The notes: generated from the sequence alone by a model not told the origin. A DNA stretch of 64,000 nucleotides from Ralstonia pickettii (GCF_016466415.2 NZ_CP066771.1:558001-622000), one strand, 5' to 3'. Shown: positions 33,992 to 43,162, counted from the stretch's first letter. Translations and numbers: made by a program.

Positions 33992-35958
33992 GACGCATCT
34001 CCCGTGAAGACTTCGAAGGTCGGAATCTCGACGTTGCGGGCTTGGACATCGTCCATATCTGTCACCATTGGGAGGGTTGGGCTATTGAGGAAGCTTTGCT
34101 CGGACGGTGATGTCCTTACGGAGCTGAGGCCTTGTAGCAGGCCCAATTCGCGAGCGCCACGCTTGATGCGCTGCCCACCGCGTATGGCTTGTGCCCAGTG
34201 GTCTTGCAAGGTGAGTCGTGCGTTCCTGAGCACAGTCGATGCATTTGCCAACGTTAGCTTTTCGGCCGCGGCTCTTCGAATCAGACGATGTTGCGTAAGA
34301 GTCAAACCTTCCGCGTATTCCTTGTCCCGAGCTCCAACAGTTACCCACAAGCCGGTGCGAGGATGCTGTACATACACGCTGCCAAGGTTGTACGGGTTGT
34401 ACTTAACGGCGGCCTTGAACTTAGCGCCCACTTCGCGACGCATTGTCCCTAGGTCGTCACTTGCGTATTGAAGCCACTGATTTACAAAACCACCATGGTC
34501 GACTGTCACAGTGGTGCTCAGACCCGCAAGGACATCAAGGGAGCTCGTGTCGTCCATGAACGTGGGAGCGGGACAGCTGCTCAGGCCCTCCTGAAAAAGA
34601 TCGATTGGCCGTGCCATCTTTCGGTCGTTAATCTCGAACGGGTGCACGTCGACAACCCATTGCAGGACACCGAAGCACAAGTCGCTGAACGTGATGCAAG
34701 CGGTTTGGTACGGATCGATGGGATCGGGCCCGGTTCCCGGTTTCTTGGGCCTGCCCATCGCAGGAAGTTGCCGAGTGAGTTCGCCAAGGTGGCGTTCCAC
34801 AACAGGTTTGAACCACGGCATACGGACGGGGCAATACTCGATGTCGATGCACAAATCGCTTGCGACGTGGCGGAGATGCGGGGAGTGGAAGGACAGGGAG
34901 TTGTCGAGCACGAGCGTTTCCCACAACCCCATGGCATGCCACGGATTGGATAAGCCCTGACCTGCAGTGATGACATTTTTCGGTTGAACAGCGACCTTGA
35001 TGCTCTGCACGACGCGGCCTACGGTTTCGCCCTCGAATGAGATGAAAAAACCTAGGATATAGCCGCTATAACCACAGACGAGCAAGGTGATCACCGGGCG
35101 ACCAAGTGGAATGCCGAACCGATCGTCGATCACGACCAAATCCAGGATCGTATGATCCATCTCGACCCGTTCTACCGGCCGAGTTGCGTACACCCCAGGT
35201 TTTGCGAAACGCCATTTGGCGCGAGCTTCAGCCACCCCTAGGCGAGCTCTGTCTCGATCAAATGGAGTGGTCTCCCGAGCGATCCGCTGAACGGTTGAAA
35301 GGCTAACTGACATCGGTGCTTCCGACGATGCTTGGTCGGTTGCCGCTTCTTTCAGCTTGCGGAGCACCTTGTCATGCGCTTCGCGCAACGTGCAGCCGTC
35401 CCGCACGAAGTAAAAGCGGGCCAGGGTTTTCCTAACGATCTCCATGATCGCGCGCGATGTTCTGCGAGACGTATGTCGATTCGTATGGCGAGATACCAAA
35501 ATGGCGGGATTGCCTCCACTCTGCACGTACTCGCGCATCCATCGCATGACCGTTGGTGTGCCCGGGGGATCTTCATCTTTAAGCTGTTGCGCCACGGATG
35601 AAATGGCGGCGGAGATTCGCGTGCGCTGACCTTTGGTGATGCCGCGCTTACGCATTTGCTTAACGTAGTCGTAGGCGCGCTCAAATTTCTTCTTGTGTTT
35701 AGGGGGAAGCGTTGCGGTACACACGACCATCTGAGTCGGGGCGCGCTTTTCTCCGGATGGGACCGATCCGCTATCCCTTACGACAGTCAGTTTCTGAGAT
35801 GTGATGTCGCTGGCGAGCTTTCCGATGCGTTCCCGGCGGATGCGTCCGGTAGATAGGTTCTCCAGTTGAACGTACTGGTCGTCCAGGACACGTTGGACCT
35901 GCCATTGAGCGTCGCCGCTCTGCACAACTAGATCCGTATCAAGCGTGTAGATCGACAT
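33988..35958 (-). CDS. tnsB: TnsB/TniA-type DDE transposase
   Basis: 656 residues from ATG 35958, chosen for the GGAGG site just upstream. Domains in order: N-terminal DNA-binding helices (about 85-245), then the RNase-H-fold core with Asp268 (VEMDHT), Asp352 (LVLDNS) and Glu388 (KPVVERHLGE), 35 residues between the last two as in DD(35)E enzymes. A Mu-type C-terminal barrel follows. It cuts the 3' ends and joins them to the target. The natural substrates would be the TGTCGAG ends at 23289 and 49556. Confidence 0.93.
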   Translation of the reverse strand: MSIYTLDTDLVVQSGDAQWQVQRVLDDQYVQLENLSTGRIRRERIGKLASDITSQKLTVVRDSGSVPSGEKRAPTQMVVCTATLPPKHKKKFERAYDYVKQMRKRGITKGQRTRISAAISSVAQQLKDEDPPGTPTVMRWMREYVQSGGNPAILVSRHTNRHTSRRTSRAIMEIVRKTLARFYFVRDGCTLREAHDKVLRKLKEAATDQASSEAPMSVSLSTVQRIARETTPFDRDRARLGVAEARAKWRFAKPGVYATRPVERVEMDHTILDLVVIDDRFGIPLGRPVITLLVCGYSGYILGFFISFEGETVGRVVQSIKVAVQPKNVITAGQGLSNPWHAMGLWETLVLDNSLSFHSPHLRHVASDLCIDIEYCPVRMPWFKPVVERHLGELTRQLPAMGRPKKPGTGPDPIDPYQTACITFSDLCFGVLQWVVDVHPFEINDRKMARPIDLFQEGLSSCPAPTFMDDTSSLDVLAGLSTTVTVDHGGFVNQWLQYASDDLGTMRREVGAKFKAAVKYNPYNLGSVYVQHPRTGLWVTVGARDKEYAEGLTLTQHRLIRRAAAEKLTLANASTVLRNARLTLQDHWAQAIRGGQRIKRGARELGLLQGLSSVRTSPSEQSFLNSPTLPMVTDMDDVQARNVEIPTFEVFTGDAS

Positions 35959-36574
35959 CGATGCCTCCGACCGGGTAGACCAACTGATCCTCATCGAAGT
36001 CGAACGCCTCGTTGATCCGAAGGCGTCTACGCCCGACTAAATGCAGAACCGTCTCAACGGAGGTGGATGCCTCACACGCTACATCGCGGATTTTGATGCC
36101 ATTGGGATAATGGTAGGCGACAGCGATGATTCGCTCCGTTACCGCTTTGGAAATATGGCTACGTGCGTGCCGAAGTAGAACTGAGGCGCGCTCGTGGCGT
36201 TTGCCGTGGTGAATTTGTTTTTCCGTGGCTACGACGAACTGGAAGCCCTTCTCTCGCAGACGTTGCTCGGCACATGCCAATCGCGGCTTGTTCCGATCGT
36301 TGCGCGCTCGCTTGTCAGGCTTAACCTCGACCACGACTTTCTTGTCGGGTCCGACCAAGAGGAAGTCGGGGAAATATGTGCCCAGTTCTCCGAGATCAAG
36401 CGAAAAAGGTTGGTGAGCGATCGAAGAAATCTCGAGGTCCAGAAGCGCAAGGCGCACAAAATCGCGTTCAAGCAGACTCTCGTATTCGATGGGGGTGGAC
36501 TGGAACCACGGACAGGCGATAAGCCCCACTCGTCGGTGCGGCGAACGGGTGACGACCTTTCTGGCAGAAGGCAT
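35939..36574 (-). CDS. tnsA: TnsA-type endonuclease
   Basis: 211 residues. A restriction-enzyme-like active site is visible: Glu36 in LLERDF, Asp70 in YFPDFLL, and Glu83-Val-Lys85 in VEVKPDK. The C-terminal domain after residue 125 is a helical HERASVLLRHARSHIS segment. TnsA cuts the 5' ends so that the element moves by cut-and-paste. ATG 36574 is preceded by GGAG. Its end overlaps tnsB by 20 bases. A decayed copy with the same start lies at 14338-14512. Confidence 0.9.
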   Translation of the reverse strand: MPSARKVVTRSPHRRVGLIACPWFQSTPIEYESLLERDFVRLALLDLEISSIAHQPFSLDLGELGTYFPDFLLVGPDKKVVVEVKPDKRARNDRNKPRLACAEQRLREKGFQFVVATEKQIHHGKRHERASVLLRHARSHISKAVTERIIAVAYHYPNGIKIRDVACEASTSVETVLHLVGRRRLRINEAFDFDEDQLVYPVGGIDVDLHA

Positions 36575-36631
36575 GAGGTCTCTCCAAGCAAAGGGATTCC
36601 CTCTTCCCCGAGGGGAAGGCTCGAAGAGGAC

Positions 36632-36685
36632 TTGACAGGTGGGATAGTGCGTTCGATACTGACTGCGCCAACAGAGGTATCGAAA
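36632..36685 (+). promoter_or_regulatory. Promoter with overlapping operator-like palindrome
   Basis: TTGACA (36632-36637), 17 bases, GATACT (36655-36660). The -10 overlaps one arm of the inverted repeat TTCGATAC ... GTATCGAA (36653-36660 and 36678-36685). A copy of AGGTATC repeats nine bases further on. The XRE-type regulator encoded next door could bind here. Confidence 0.45.
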
Positions 36686-36730
36686 GGTATCTCCACGCCG
36701 CCTAGTCCTCCGGGGTTAGGTGGCGTTTTT
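36666..36730 (+). ncRNA. Candidate small RNA, about 60 nt
   Basis: The promoter above starts transcription near 36667. A terminator follows at 36696-36730: CGCCGCCTA, loop, TAGGTGGCG (one G-T pair) and TTTTT. No ORF lies between. The result would be a short RNA between tnsA and the XRE gene. It could also be a leader or a relic terminator. Confidence 0.35.
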
Positions 36731-36735
36731 ATTTT

Positions 36736-37152
36736 CTACATGGGTGTCTCCTCTACGCGTTTCAGCGTATGGCCTGTGCAAGTGGCCCCCCGATCGCTGC
36801 GTCGGAATACTTCCAGCATTGCGGACAACGCTCTGGCGTCCGCTGGAGACAGGGTTGGGAGCAACTCGGAAAACTGAGCGCACAGGTGGTACGCCGCAGC
36901 CGGCGCACCGCGCTGAGGCAGGCTGAAATGGCGCGATACCTCGAAAGCTTCACGCAGGCTCGCTTCGTCAGCGCCACCTAGATCTAAGACACGGACGATT
37001 CGTTCGACGAGCTCCGCTTCCTTGGGTAGCTTGGAGCCGCATTCGAGCGCCGAGATGTAGGACTGACGATAGCCCAACCGCGCCGCGAACTCTCCCTGTG
37101 CCAGTTCGAACCTCGCACGCAGCATCCTTAAAACTATCGAAAATGGGCTCAT
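36736..37152 (-). CDS. XRE-family HTH regulator
   Basis: 138 residues from ATG 37152 (a TTG at 37209 would add 19 residues). An N-terminal lambda-repressor type helix-turn-helix is present (AQGEFAARLGYRQSYISALE, then CGSKLPKEAELVERIVRVLD). The C-terminal half (about 70-138) is unrecognised and may be a dimer or sensor domain. It lies upstream of tnsA on the same strand, with a palindromic promoter region between, so it may control transposition gene expression or the short transcript there. Confidence 0.75.
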   Translation of the reverse strand: MSPFSIVLRMLRARFELAQGEFAARLGYRQSYISALECGSKLPKEAELVERIVRVLDLGGADEASLREAFEVSRHFSLPQRGAPAAAYHLCAQFSELLPTLSPADARALSAMLEVFRRSDRGATCTGHTLKRVEETPM

Positions 37153-37425
37153 TGGATAGTCGATAAATTCTTTGGTGCTAAGAGTAAGAAATCGTCTCGA
37201 CGCTTTCAAGAATTTTATCTCTATTTAAGAGGGTTAAATCCATCAAAAAATATAAAGGGCGTAAATGGGGCGATTACGGTGGATGGCTGCCGGCATTGCA
37301 ATCGTGGTCGCAGCCAATCCCATGCAAAACGAGATGGATTAGGGCCAGGAGCATGATTGGGCAGCCGCTGGGAGTGGGTGTTGTTCATGTGGAATGAAAA
37401 CCCGTTTTTCCGGCACTAGTTCACA

Positions 37426-37734
37426 TCAAAGGTGCGTCATGTGGCCGGCAGCCCAAGGTGGTAGCGCGCTTCTCTTCATCCATCGCTCGAGCGCTGCATT
37501 AACGTGCTGTTGTGCTACAGGGCATCTTTCGAACATGGCGTGGCGAGCCGCTTCCATGGCGGCGTTTAGCGGGCCGCCATCCATTAGGCGCGTGACGAGC
37601 TGATCGGGCCGGCCTTCTTCGTTAAACCATTGGTGGGCGTTGCTGACAACGACGCAGCTGCCGGTGGTTTGGGATAGTGCGAACCGGGGTGTGTCTACCA
37701 TTTCGGTTTTTTTTGGTGCAACTGCTGTTTTCAC
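37426..37734 (-). CDS. Hypothetical protein, 102 aa
   Basis: The frame starts at GTG 37734 (an in-frame ATG at 37701 would give 91 residues). Soluble, with SSCVVV-like strand then NAHQWFNEEGRPDQLVTRLM and a helical C-terminus (AAMEAARHAMFERCPVAQQH). Looks protein-like but no family is recognised and ribosome sites are weak. The flanks (37153-37425, 37735-38026) contain no gene; they are AT-richer than the rest of the window. Confidence 0.45.
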   Translation of the reverse strand: MKTAVAPKKTEMVDTPRFALSQTTGSCVVVSNAHQWFNEEGRPDQLVTRLMDGGPLNAAMEAARHAMFERCPVAQQHVNAALERWMKRSALPPWAAGHMTHL

Positions 37735-38026
37735 CCTGAATCTGCATGACTTTTTAACGAAAACAAGTGATCTTTCTGGTCAGGAAGAAGACCTCTCATG
37801 GGCGCCGCTTCGGACGAGAGCGCGGCTTCGGTTGCTCCGCCAGCTATAAAATTACCTTGGTCGCGACGCGCTTTAATAGGCATAGATTCGCCGCTTATCG
37901 TCATTTGTCAGGCATGGGGGGCAGATGGTTCAATCACCTGTCGCTATTTAATGGGAAAAACAGTGTTGTCCCTCGCAGTAGAGGCGCAAAAAGGGCGCTT
38001 ACGGTAGACGGGCTTATTCGTGTGGA

Positions 38027-38341
38027 ATGATGGTGAGAACCGATCTGACACCAGACGAGATGGAGGCGGAACTGGGTGAAAGGCTCAGGACGCTTCGCTT
38101 GTTCAGGAATCTCGAGCAGAAGACGCTGGCTGAACTGGCCGGCGTAAGCGTTCGGGCATTGCGGGACCTCGAGAGCGGCCGCGGCTCGAGGGTCAAAACC
38201 CTAGTCTGCGTGCTCTGTGCTTTGGGACTGCAGGATTGGCTCAACACCATTGCGCCACCTGACACGATTAGTCCGTCGGCACGCACTCGTGAGAAGTCCC
38301 GGCAGCGTGCCTCGCATTCGCGTCTCCGTCGTGCTACTTGA
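38027..38341 (+). CDS. XRE-type regulator, HipB-like, without a HipA partner
   Basis: 104 residues. Helix-turn-helix at about 15-60: ELGERLRTLRLFRNLEQKTL, then AELAGVSVRALRDLESGRGS. The pattern LGLQDWLNTIAPP after it is common in HipB-type antitoxins. HipA toxin genes normally follow directly, but here only a 45-codon basic gene comes next. Either an orphan regulator or a remnant of a broken toxin-antitoxin pair. The C-terminal 25 residues are basic (KSRQRASHSRLRRAT). Confidence 0.65.
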   Translation: MMVRTDLTPDEMEAELGERLRTLRLFRNLEQKTLAELAGVSVRALRDLESGRGSRVKTLVCVLCALGLQDWLNTIAPPDTISPSARTREKSRQRASHSRLRRAT

Positions 38342-38563
38342 GCCGGCTGCAGCGGCGTCTGCACCAGGGCATTTGGCGCGATCAGTACCCAGGTGGGACG
38401 GACAAATGCGCCCGGTAGGATTGCGCAGCGCTCCTCACGCGTCGGGCTCGCACGCGGTGGGATGCCCCCCCGTTGCCGCCAGGAAAGATATTCCCCCTGG
38501 CCAGGGTTGAAGCGCGTATGCTCGGCGCGGCCACTTGGCGAGCAACGTAACCGGAGTATCACG

Positions 38564-38701
38564 ATGGCCAAGTCTCAATTGCGCGGCAACCGCGAAGTCA
38601 AGAAGCCGAAACAGCCGAAGAAGGTGGCAGTGCCTGCAGCACCGTTTGGCTCGGTGCAATCGCGGGTCACGAACGAGGGCGCTGAAAAGAAGAAGAAATG
38701 A
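38564..38701 (+). CDS. Small basic protein, 45 aa
   Basis: MAKSQLRGNREVKKPKQPKK start and a lysine tail (EKKKK) give a very basic, proline-containing and probably disordered protein. GGAG lies ten bases before the ATG. Similar short lysine-rich proteins occur widely in Burkholderiales, and a nucleic-acid interaction is possible. Function unknown. Confidence 0.6.
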   Translation: MAKSQLRGNREVKKPKQPKKVAVPAAPFGSVQSRVTNEGAEKKKK

Positions 38702-38823
38702 ACGGTACGTGCACGGGCTGCGTCCCGCGGGGTGTTTACCGCTGACCCAACCGATTGGGATGGCACGATGACTGTCGGGTGCGCGAAGCGTGACAGCGTT
38801 CCCCCCCGACCCCCGATAGTTCG

Positions 38824-39162
38824 ATGGCGCACATGGAAAGAGCGTACAGTGGGACTTCCCCCTTTACGGAGTTCGCTGTGGATGCCCGTCCGACTTGCCG
38901 CTACAAGGGGTTTGAAGTCTACCCCTTCATCTACCTGTTCGACCCGCCTCGTGAATGGCATGGGCGGCGCTCGGACCGGTCCTACAACGCTTCGGTGCTG
39001 ATCTGTCAGGCTGGCGAGGAGCCCAGCATGGAGGACTCCCGCATCTTCCGGCTGGAGGCCACGCCCTGGGACAGCGTCGGCGTGGCCAAACGTGTCGCCG
39101 TCAAGATGGCCGAAGGCATCATCGATGGCTTCGTGCCTGGCCAGACACTGATGGCGCAATAG
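38824..39162 (+). CDS. Small hypothetical protein of the 'YKGF-YP' paralogous family (copy 3)
   Basis: 112 residues, strikingly similar to the gene at 985: CRYKGFEVYPFIYLFDPPRE, NASVLICQAGEEPSMED and AEGIIDGFVPGQ line up with CRYKGFDVYPLIYLFDPPRE and its followers. DNA around the start is also similar. Here the frame from ATG 38824 is intact. It gives the likely true N-terminus for the family. Presence inside the Tn7-like element and also at the far left may mean both regions came with related elements. Function unknown. Confidence 0.75.
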   Translation: MAHMERAYSGTSPFTEFAVDARPTCRYKGFEVYPFIYLFDPPREWHGRRSDRSYNASVLICQAGEEPSMEDSRIFRLEATPWDSVGVAKRVAVKMAEGIIDGFVPGQTLMAQ

Positions 39163-39279
39163 CCGCACGAAGGCGGTTGCCTGCGGGTGGATGGCCACCA
39201 TGCCAGACGCGAGCGTACCGCCCAGTCGTCATCGGTGGCCGTGGCCGCCGGTAAGACGATGCACGCAGCAGGAGGCCGT

Positions 39280-40140
39280 ATGGTGCGCATGCGTTATTCG
39301 GTCGGCTTGCGCTACGAGGTGCACGACTCGACCGCCGATTTCATCTTCAACTTCCACGCGGCGCAGACTGCGCGCCAAGTCGTCGTCGCCGAATCATTGC
39401 AGTTGAACCCGGCGCTGATGGCAGAGCCGCACACCGAACCCGGGTTGCTGAACCGGCGCTTGCGCGTGCGTGCCCCCCGCGGGCACTTCTCGGTCACCTA
39501 CACCGCCACAGTCGACGTCGACCATGTGCTCACACCGGCGGAGCAGTTGTTCGAAGTCCCCATCGCAAAGCTCCCGCTCGATGTCGTCACGTTCCTGGCC
39601 CCCAGCCGGTATTGCGAATCGGATCGGCTCATGGAATTCGCACTGCGCGAGTTTGGCGGCTACGAGCGCGGGTACCGGCTCGTCATCACGATTCGCGACT
39701 GGGTCTGCCGCTATGTGCGGTGTGTCCCTCAATCTACGAACGAGCGCACGTCGGCCGTCGACACGCTCGTTGAACGCAAGGGCGTGTGCCGCGACTATGC
39801 ACACCTCATGATCGCCTTGTGCCGCGCGCTGAGCATTCCCGCGCGCTTTTGCAGCAGCCTCGACTACGGTGCAGACCCCGGCATGGGGCCGGCAGACTTC
39901 CACGCGTTCGTGGAGGTATTCGTGGGGCAGCATTGGTACCTCGTCGATCCATCCAATGCCGCGGTGCCCATGGGGCTCTTGCGGATCGGGACGGGGCGCG
40001 ACGCAGCCGATATTCCCATCGCCATGGTCTTCGGCAACGTGGCGCCCTCAAGACCGCTGGTGCAGATCGAGGCCGTGGCGAGCATTGCGCCTGGGTTCAG
40101 CATGCCGGTGGACACCGCGCAAGGCATCAGCACCTGGTGA
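39280..40140 (+). CDS. Transglutaminase-like protein
   Basis: 286 residues. Start ATG 39280, with AGGAGG in good position. After a beta-rich N-terminal domain (about 1-120) comes the transglutaminase-like core with Cys (RKGVCRDYAHLMIALCRAL), His (DFHAFVEVFVG) and Asp (WYLVDPSNA), the papain-like triad. No signal peptide, so cytoplasmic. Such proteins are peptidases or amidases in bacteria, often of unknown substrate. It stands between the small family proteins and has no obvious partner. Confidence 0.88.
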   Translation: MVRMRYSVGLRYEVHDSTADFIFNFHAAQTARQVVVAESLQLNPALMAEPHTEPGLLNRRLRVRAPRGHFSVTYTATVDVDHVLTPAEQLFEVPIAKLPLDVVTFLAPSRYCESDRLMEFALREFGGYERGYRLVITIRDWVCRYVRCVPQSTNERTSAVDTLVERKGVCRDYAHLMIALCRALSIPARFCSSLDYGADPGMGPADFHAFVEVFVGQHWYLVDPSNAAVPMGLLRIGTGRDAADIPIAMVFGNVAPSRPLVQIEAVASIAPGFSMPVDTAQGISTW

Positions 40141-40155
40141 CGGCGTGGCACGGGC

Positions 40156-40416
40156 TCACCACTCGTCCGTGGACGGCCCCTCTTCTTCCACGCCGAGGAT
40201 GACGTCGATCGCCGCCCGTCCTGCCAGCTCGCCCACGAGATGCGCCCAGCGCCGCGAGAAAGGACCACCGTGGACCTTGATGCGCTTACCGATGGCCGCG
40301 ACGCCCGCGGGCTGCGTCGGCCCCTGGATGGAAAACCACAAGTCGAACATGTCCTTTGATCGGCCCACGAGTTCCATGTGGATCTGGTAACCACGGTAGT
40401 CGGTCGTACGTGTCAT
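40156..40416 (-). CDS. Small hypothetical protein, 86 aa
   Basis: From ATG 40416 (AAGGA eight bases upstream). YRGYQIHMELVGRSKDMFDL at the start, GPTQPAGVAAIGKRIKVHGG in the middle and HLVGELAGRAAIDVILGVEE at the end. Layout like the protein at 3211, suggesting a second small paralogous group shared between the left region and this element. Convergent with the transglutaminase gene. 40417-40891 contains nothing I can support. Confidence 0.6.
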   Translation of the reverse strand: MTRTTDYRGYQIHMELVGRSKDMFDLWFSIQGPTQPAGVAAIGKRIKVHGGPFSRRWAHLVGELAGRAAIDVILGVEEEGPSTDEW

Positions 40417-40891
40417 TGAAGACGTCCTTGATGTGTCGTGGTCGTCTTCCAAGGGTAGGGGCCATGCTCGATGGACGCAATGCGTTTCATGGGAAGCCCC
40501 AGCATCTTTTTGCCGTTGACTGCCCCCCCGAACCGGCAGCCGCAACCGCAACCTTGTGCAGGCTACAGTCTTCACGGTTCAGGCGTGGCGCTTGACGGTT
40601 CGGCAATGGAATGCGGGCCCCGAACTGCGGCATTTCAATATCAAAGACTGCAGCGAGACCCCAAGAGAGTGGGAATAGACACGCGCTACAGGCGCCGTAT
40701 CGCAGACAATGTCGGAAGCAGGACCACAGCCGGCGATGCTGCGCACCTAGAGGCTTCGCATCCCACCGCTTGTTTTGGGCATGCCCATACGCTAATACAC
40801 GAGCAAGACGCGAGCCGCCCTACCACGATCCGACACTAGAACATCGCGACGATCAACTCCAGCCCAGCGCTGGTAGACGAGGAAGCCAAAC

Positions 40892-42181
40892 ATGGACTGC
40901 AGCGGAGAGGCCCGGCCCAATCTGTATCGCGTTCTGCGCGCGCGCTTGAATGCGCATCCGTTGTCGCATGTCGGGCCCGGGCTGATCACGGGCGTCGCCG
41001 ACGACGACCCGAGCGGGATCGCGACCTATTCGCAGGCTGGGGCGCAGTTTGGCCTGGAGATGCTGTGGACCATGCCACTTACGTTTCCGTTGATGGCGGC
41101 CATGCAGTCCATGTGCGCAAACATGGGACGCGTCACGGGCAAGGGACTTGCGGCCAACATCAAGGACGTCTTCCCGCCGATTGTGTTGCGTACCGTCGTG
41201 TTGCTGTTGCTGATCGCAAATACGTTGAATATTGCCGCTGACGTTGCGGCGATGGGCGAGGTCGCGGAACTCGTTTCCGGCATCGACCGGCATGGCATGA
41301 CGGCGTTGGTGGTGTTCGGCACCCTGGCACTGCAGATATTCGTTCCTTACCACCGATACGTTTTCTTTCTGAAGTGGCTGACGGCGTCTCTGCTGGCGTA
41401 TGCCGCAGTCTTGTTTACCGTGCACGTGCCGTGGAGCCGCGTGGCGCTGCACACGGTGTGGCCCAGTGTGAGACTCGATGCCAGTGCCGCATCGACGGTG
41501 GTTGCCGTGTTTGGTACCACCATCAGCCCCTACCTGTTCTTTTGGCAGGCTTCCGAAGAGGTTGAAGACATGCGGGCGCGCCCGTCGTTGAAAGCCGATG
41601 GAGCCAAGGCCCGCACCGAGCTCCGGCGCATTCGCTGGGACACCTGGAGCGGCATGTTGTACTCCAATGTGACCGCCTATTTCATCATTCTCGCCACAGG
41701 CGTGACCTTGCACGTTTCTGGCGTGACCGACATCACGACCGCGGCGCAGGCGGCCAGTGCTTTGCGGCCGCTTGCTGGAGACTTTGCGTACGTGCTGTTC
41801 ACCGTCGGGATCCTGGGGGTGGGGCTGATCGGCGTGCCAGTGCTGGCAGGCTCAGGCGCCTATGCCCTCTCCGAAGCGATGGGCTGGAAGGAAGGGCTGG
41901 AGCGCAAGGTGAGCGATGCCCGTGGGTTCTACAGCATCATCGCCTTTAGCGTACTCGCAGGGCTGGCAATCCAGTACTCGCCGATCCGTCCGATGAAGGC
42001 GCTTTTCTGGAGCGCGGTCATCAATGGTGTGGTGGCGGTCCCGCTGATGGCGGTCATCATCCTGCTCGTGTCGAAGCCCGCAGTGATGGGCCCCTATACC
42101 GCAAGCCGGCCATTGATCGTCCTGGGTTGGTCGGCCACGGCGATCATGGGGGTTGCGGCCATGGCGATGTTTCTACTGTAG
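40892..42181 (+). CDS. Nramp-family divalent cation transporter with altered motifs
   Basis: 429 residues, about 11 membrane helices. Helix 1 reads HVGPGLITGVADDDPSGIAT, so the usual DPGN metal motif is DPSG. Helix 6 region is FGTTISPYLFFWQASEEVED, where canonical Nramp has a methionine (A-x-x-MPH). Nramp relatives that lost the methionine move Mg2+ or other hard cations rather than Mn/Fe; that is a known family rule, not shown here. Inner membrane, proton or metal driven. Confidence 0.85.
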   Translation: MDCSGEARPNLYRVLRARLNAHPLSHVGPGLITGVADDDPSGIATYSQAGAQFGLEMLWTMPLTFPLMAAMQSMCANMGRVTGKGLAANIKDVFPPIVLRTVVLLLLIANTLNIAADVAAMGEVAELVSGIDRHGMTALVVFGTLALQIFVPYHRYVFFLKWLTASLLAYAAVLFTVHVPWSRVALHTVWPSVRLDASAASTVVAVFGTTISPYLFFWQASEEVEDMRARPSLKADGAKARTELRRIRWDTWSGMLYSNVTAYFIILATGVTLHVSGVTDITTAAQAASALRPLAGDFAYVLFTVGILGVGLIGVPVLAGSGAYALSEAMGWKEGLERKVSDARGFYSIIAFSVLAGLAIQYSPIRPMKALFWSAVINGVVAVPLMAVIILLVSKPAVMGPYTASRPLIVLGWSATAIMGVAAMAMFLL

Positions 42182-42276
42182 GCATCGGCACGCAGGCAGA
42201 GTGCCTGCATGCCGATGTTGACGTCATGCAACGGGACGGCGGCGTAGCCCCCTCGGATGGCTCCACCCCCTCTCCC

Positions 42277-42492
42277 TCACCCAGCGAGTTCTGCGCATTG
42301 TTGCCCCAGGAGTATCCCTGCGCTGAATGCCAGGCCGGAGGAAACGAACCCCTCCGACACGGCAGCCGGTTCCCAGCCGGTGCCCCCTCCATCACTGGAC
42401 GTGAAGCGATACTCTGAAAACCATCGCCGGTCACTACGTTGCAGTGTGCGGATTTCAAGCGTTCCGTTTGGGAGGTCAAGCGAATTGATCAT
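42277..42492 (-). CDS. Hypothetical protein, 71 aa
   Basis: ATG 42492 with AAGGAC seven bases ahead. The product MINSLDLPNGTLEIRTLQRS continues with RWFSEYRFTSSDGG and ends GILLGQQCAELAG. It reads like a real small protein (single domain, hydrophobic C-terminal helix). No family recognised. The gap 42493-42859 holds no other gene. Confidence 0.55.
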   Translation of the reverse strand: MINSLDLPNGTLEIRTLQRSDRRWFSEYRFTSSDGGGTGWEPAAVSEGFVSSGLAFSAGILLGQQCAELAG

Positions 42493-42859
42493 AGATGTCC
42501 TTGGTACGGTGACCTCGGTATGTCGGGAAGTGCCGATTCACTGTTATTTGAGACTGCAGCGTAAGGTCGGCGCGAAACGTCGTCGGCCCGGTACCGTACA
42601 GAACTCGGTCCGCCGCTTGACCTCAGCGGTTGCCCACCTGGACAGGCGACGCCTGCGTCTGCCACCGTACCGACACACTTCACGCGAGCGAGGATGCTGT
42701 TTGTCGGGACGTCCGCGCGACACTCACGCTCACGTGCTGACGCAGGGATGCCCCGATGGGCTGTACGCCGCTTGTGGTCCGTACAGAAAGTTCAAGTCCT
42801 GGATTTGCGCTCTCCGCAACAGCACGCGGTGGCTTGCGATCGGGGCGGAGGTGTACAAA

Positions 42860-43075
42860 ATGCGTAGCAATCGGATAGCACAACTGTGCGGCGCGATGCT
42901 GGTGATCGTGACGCTCGCGGGCGGGTGTGCCGGGATGTCCCGGCGAGGTACGGACACTGCAATCGGCGCCGGTGTCGGTGGTGTGGCAGGCGCTGTCCTG
43001 ACAGGCGGTAGCGCGGTAGGGACAGTGGGCGGCGCAGTCGTCGGTGGCGTCGTAGGCAATCAGGTTGGGAAATGA
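42860..43075 (+). CDS. Glycine-zipper lipoprotein (OsmB/SlyB-like)
   Basis: 71 residues. Signal sequence with lipobox LAGGCAG (Cys near residue 23), then a glycine zipper: repeated GxxxG/GG steps in AIGAGVGGVAGAVLTGG and VGGAVVGGVVGNQVGK. Small envelope lipoproteins of this kind (OsmB, SlyB, Rick_17kDa) are stress-induced. The motif fits a membrane hairpin. Surrounded by stress-type genes. Confidence 0.8.
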   Translation: MRSNRIAQLCGAMLVIVTLAGGCAGMSRRGTDTAIGAGVGGVAGAVLTGGSAVGTVGGAVVGGVVGNQVGK

Positions 43076-43162
43076 TTGCGGCCATGGCCGGCGAAGCGGC
43101 ACGCCCGCACGAATGGGGAATGCCGCTTTCCAACCCGTTCTTGTGAATCGAAGGTGTATGGC

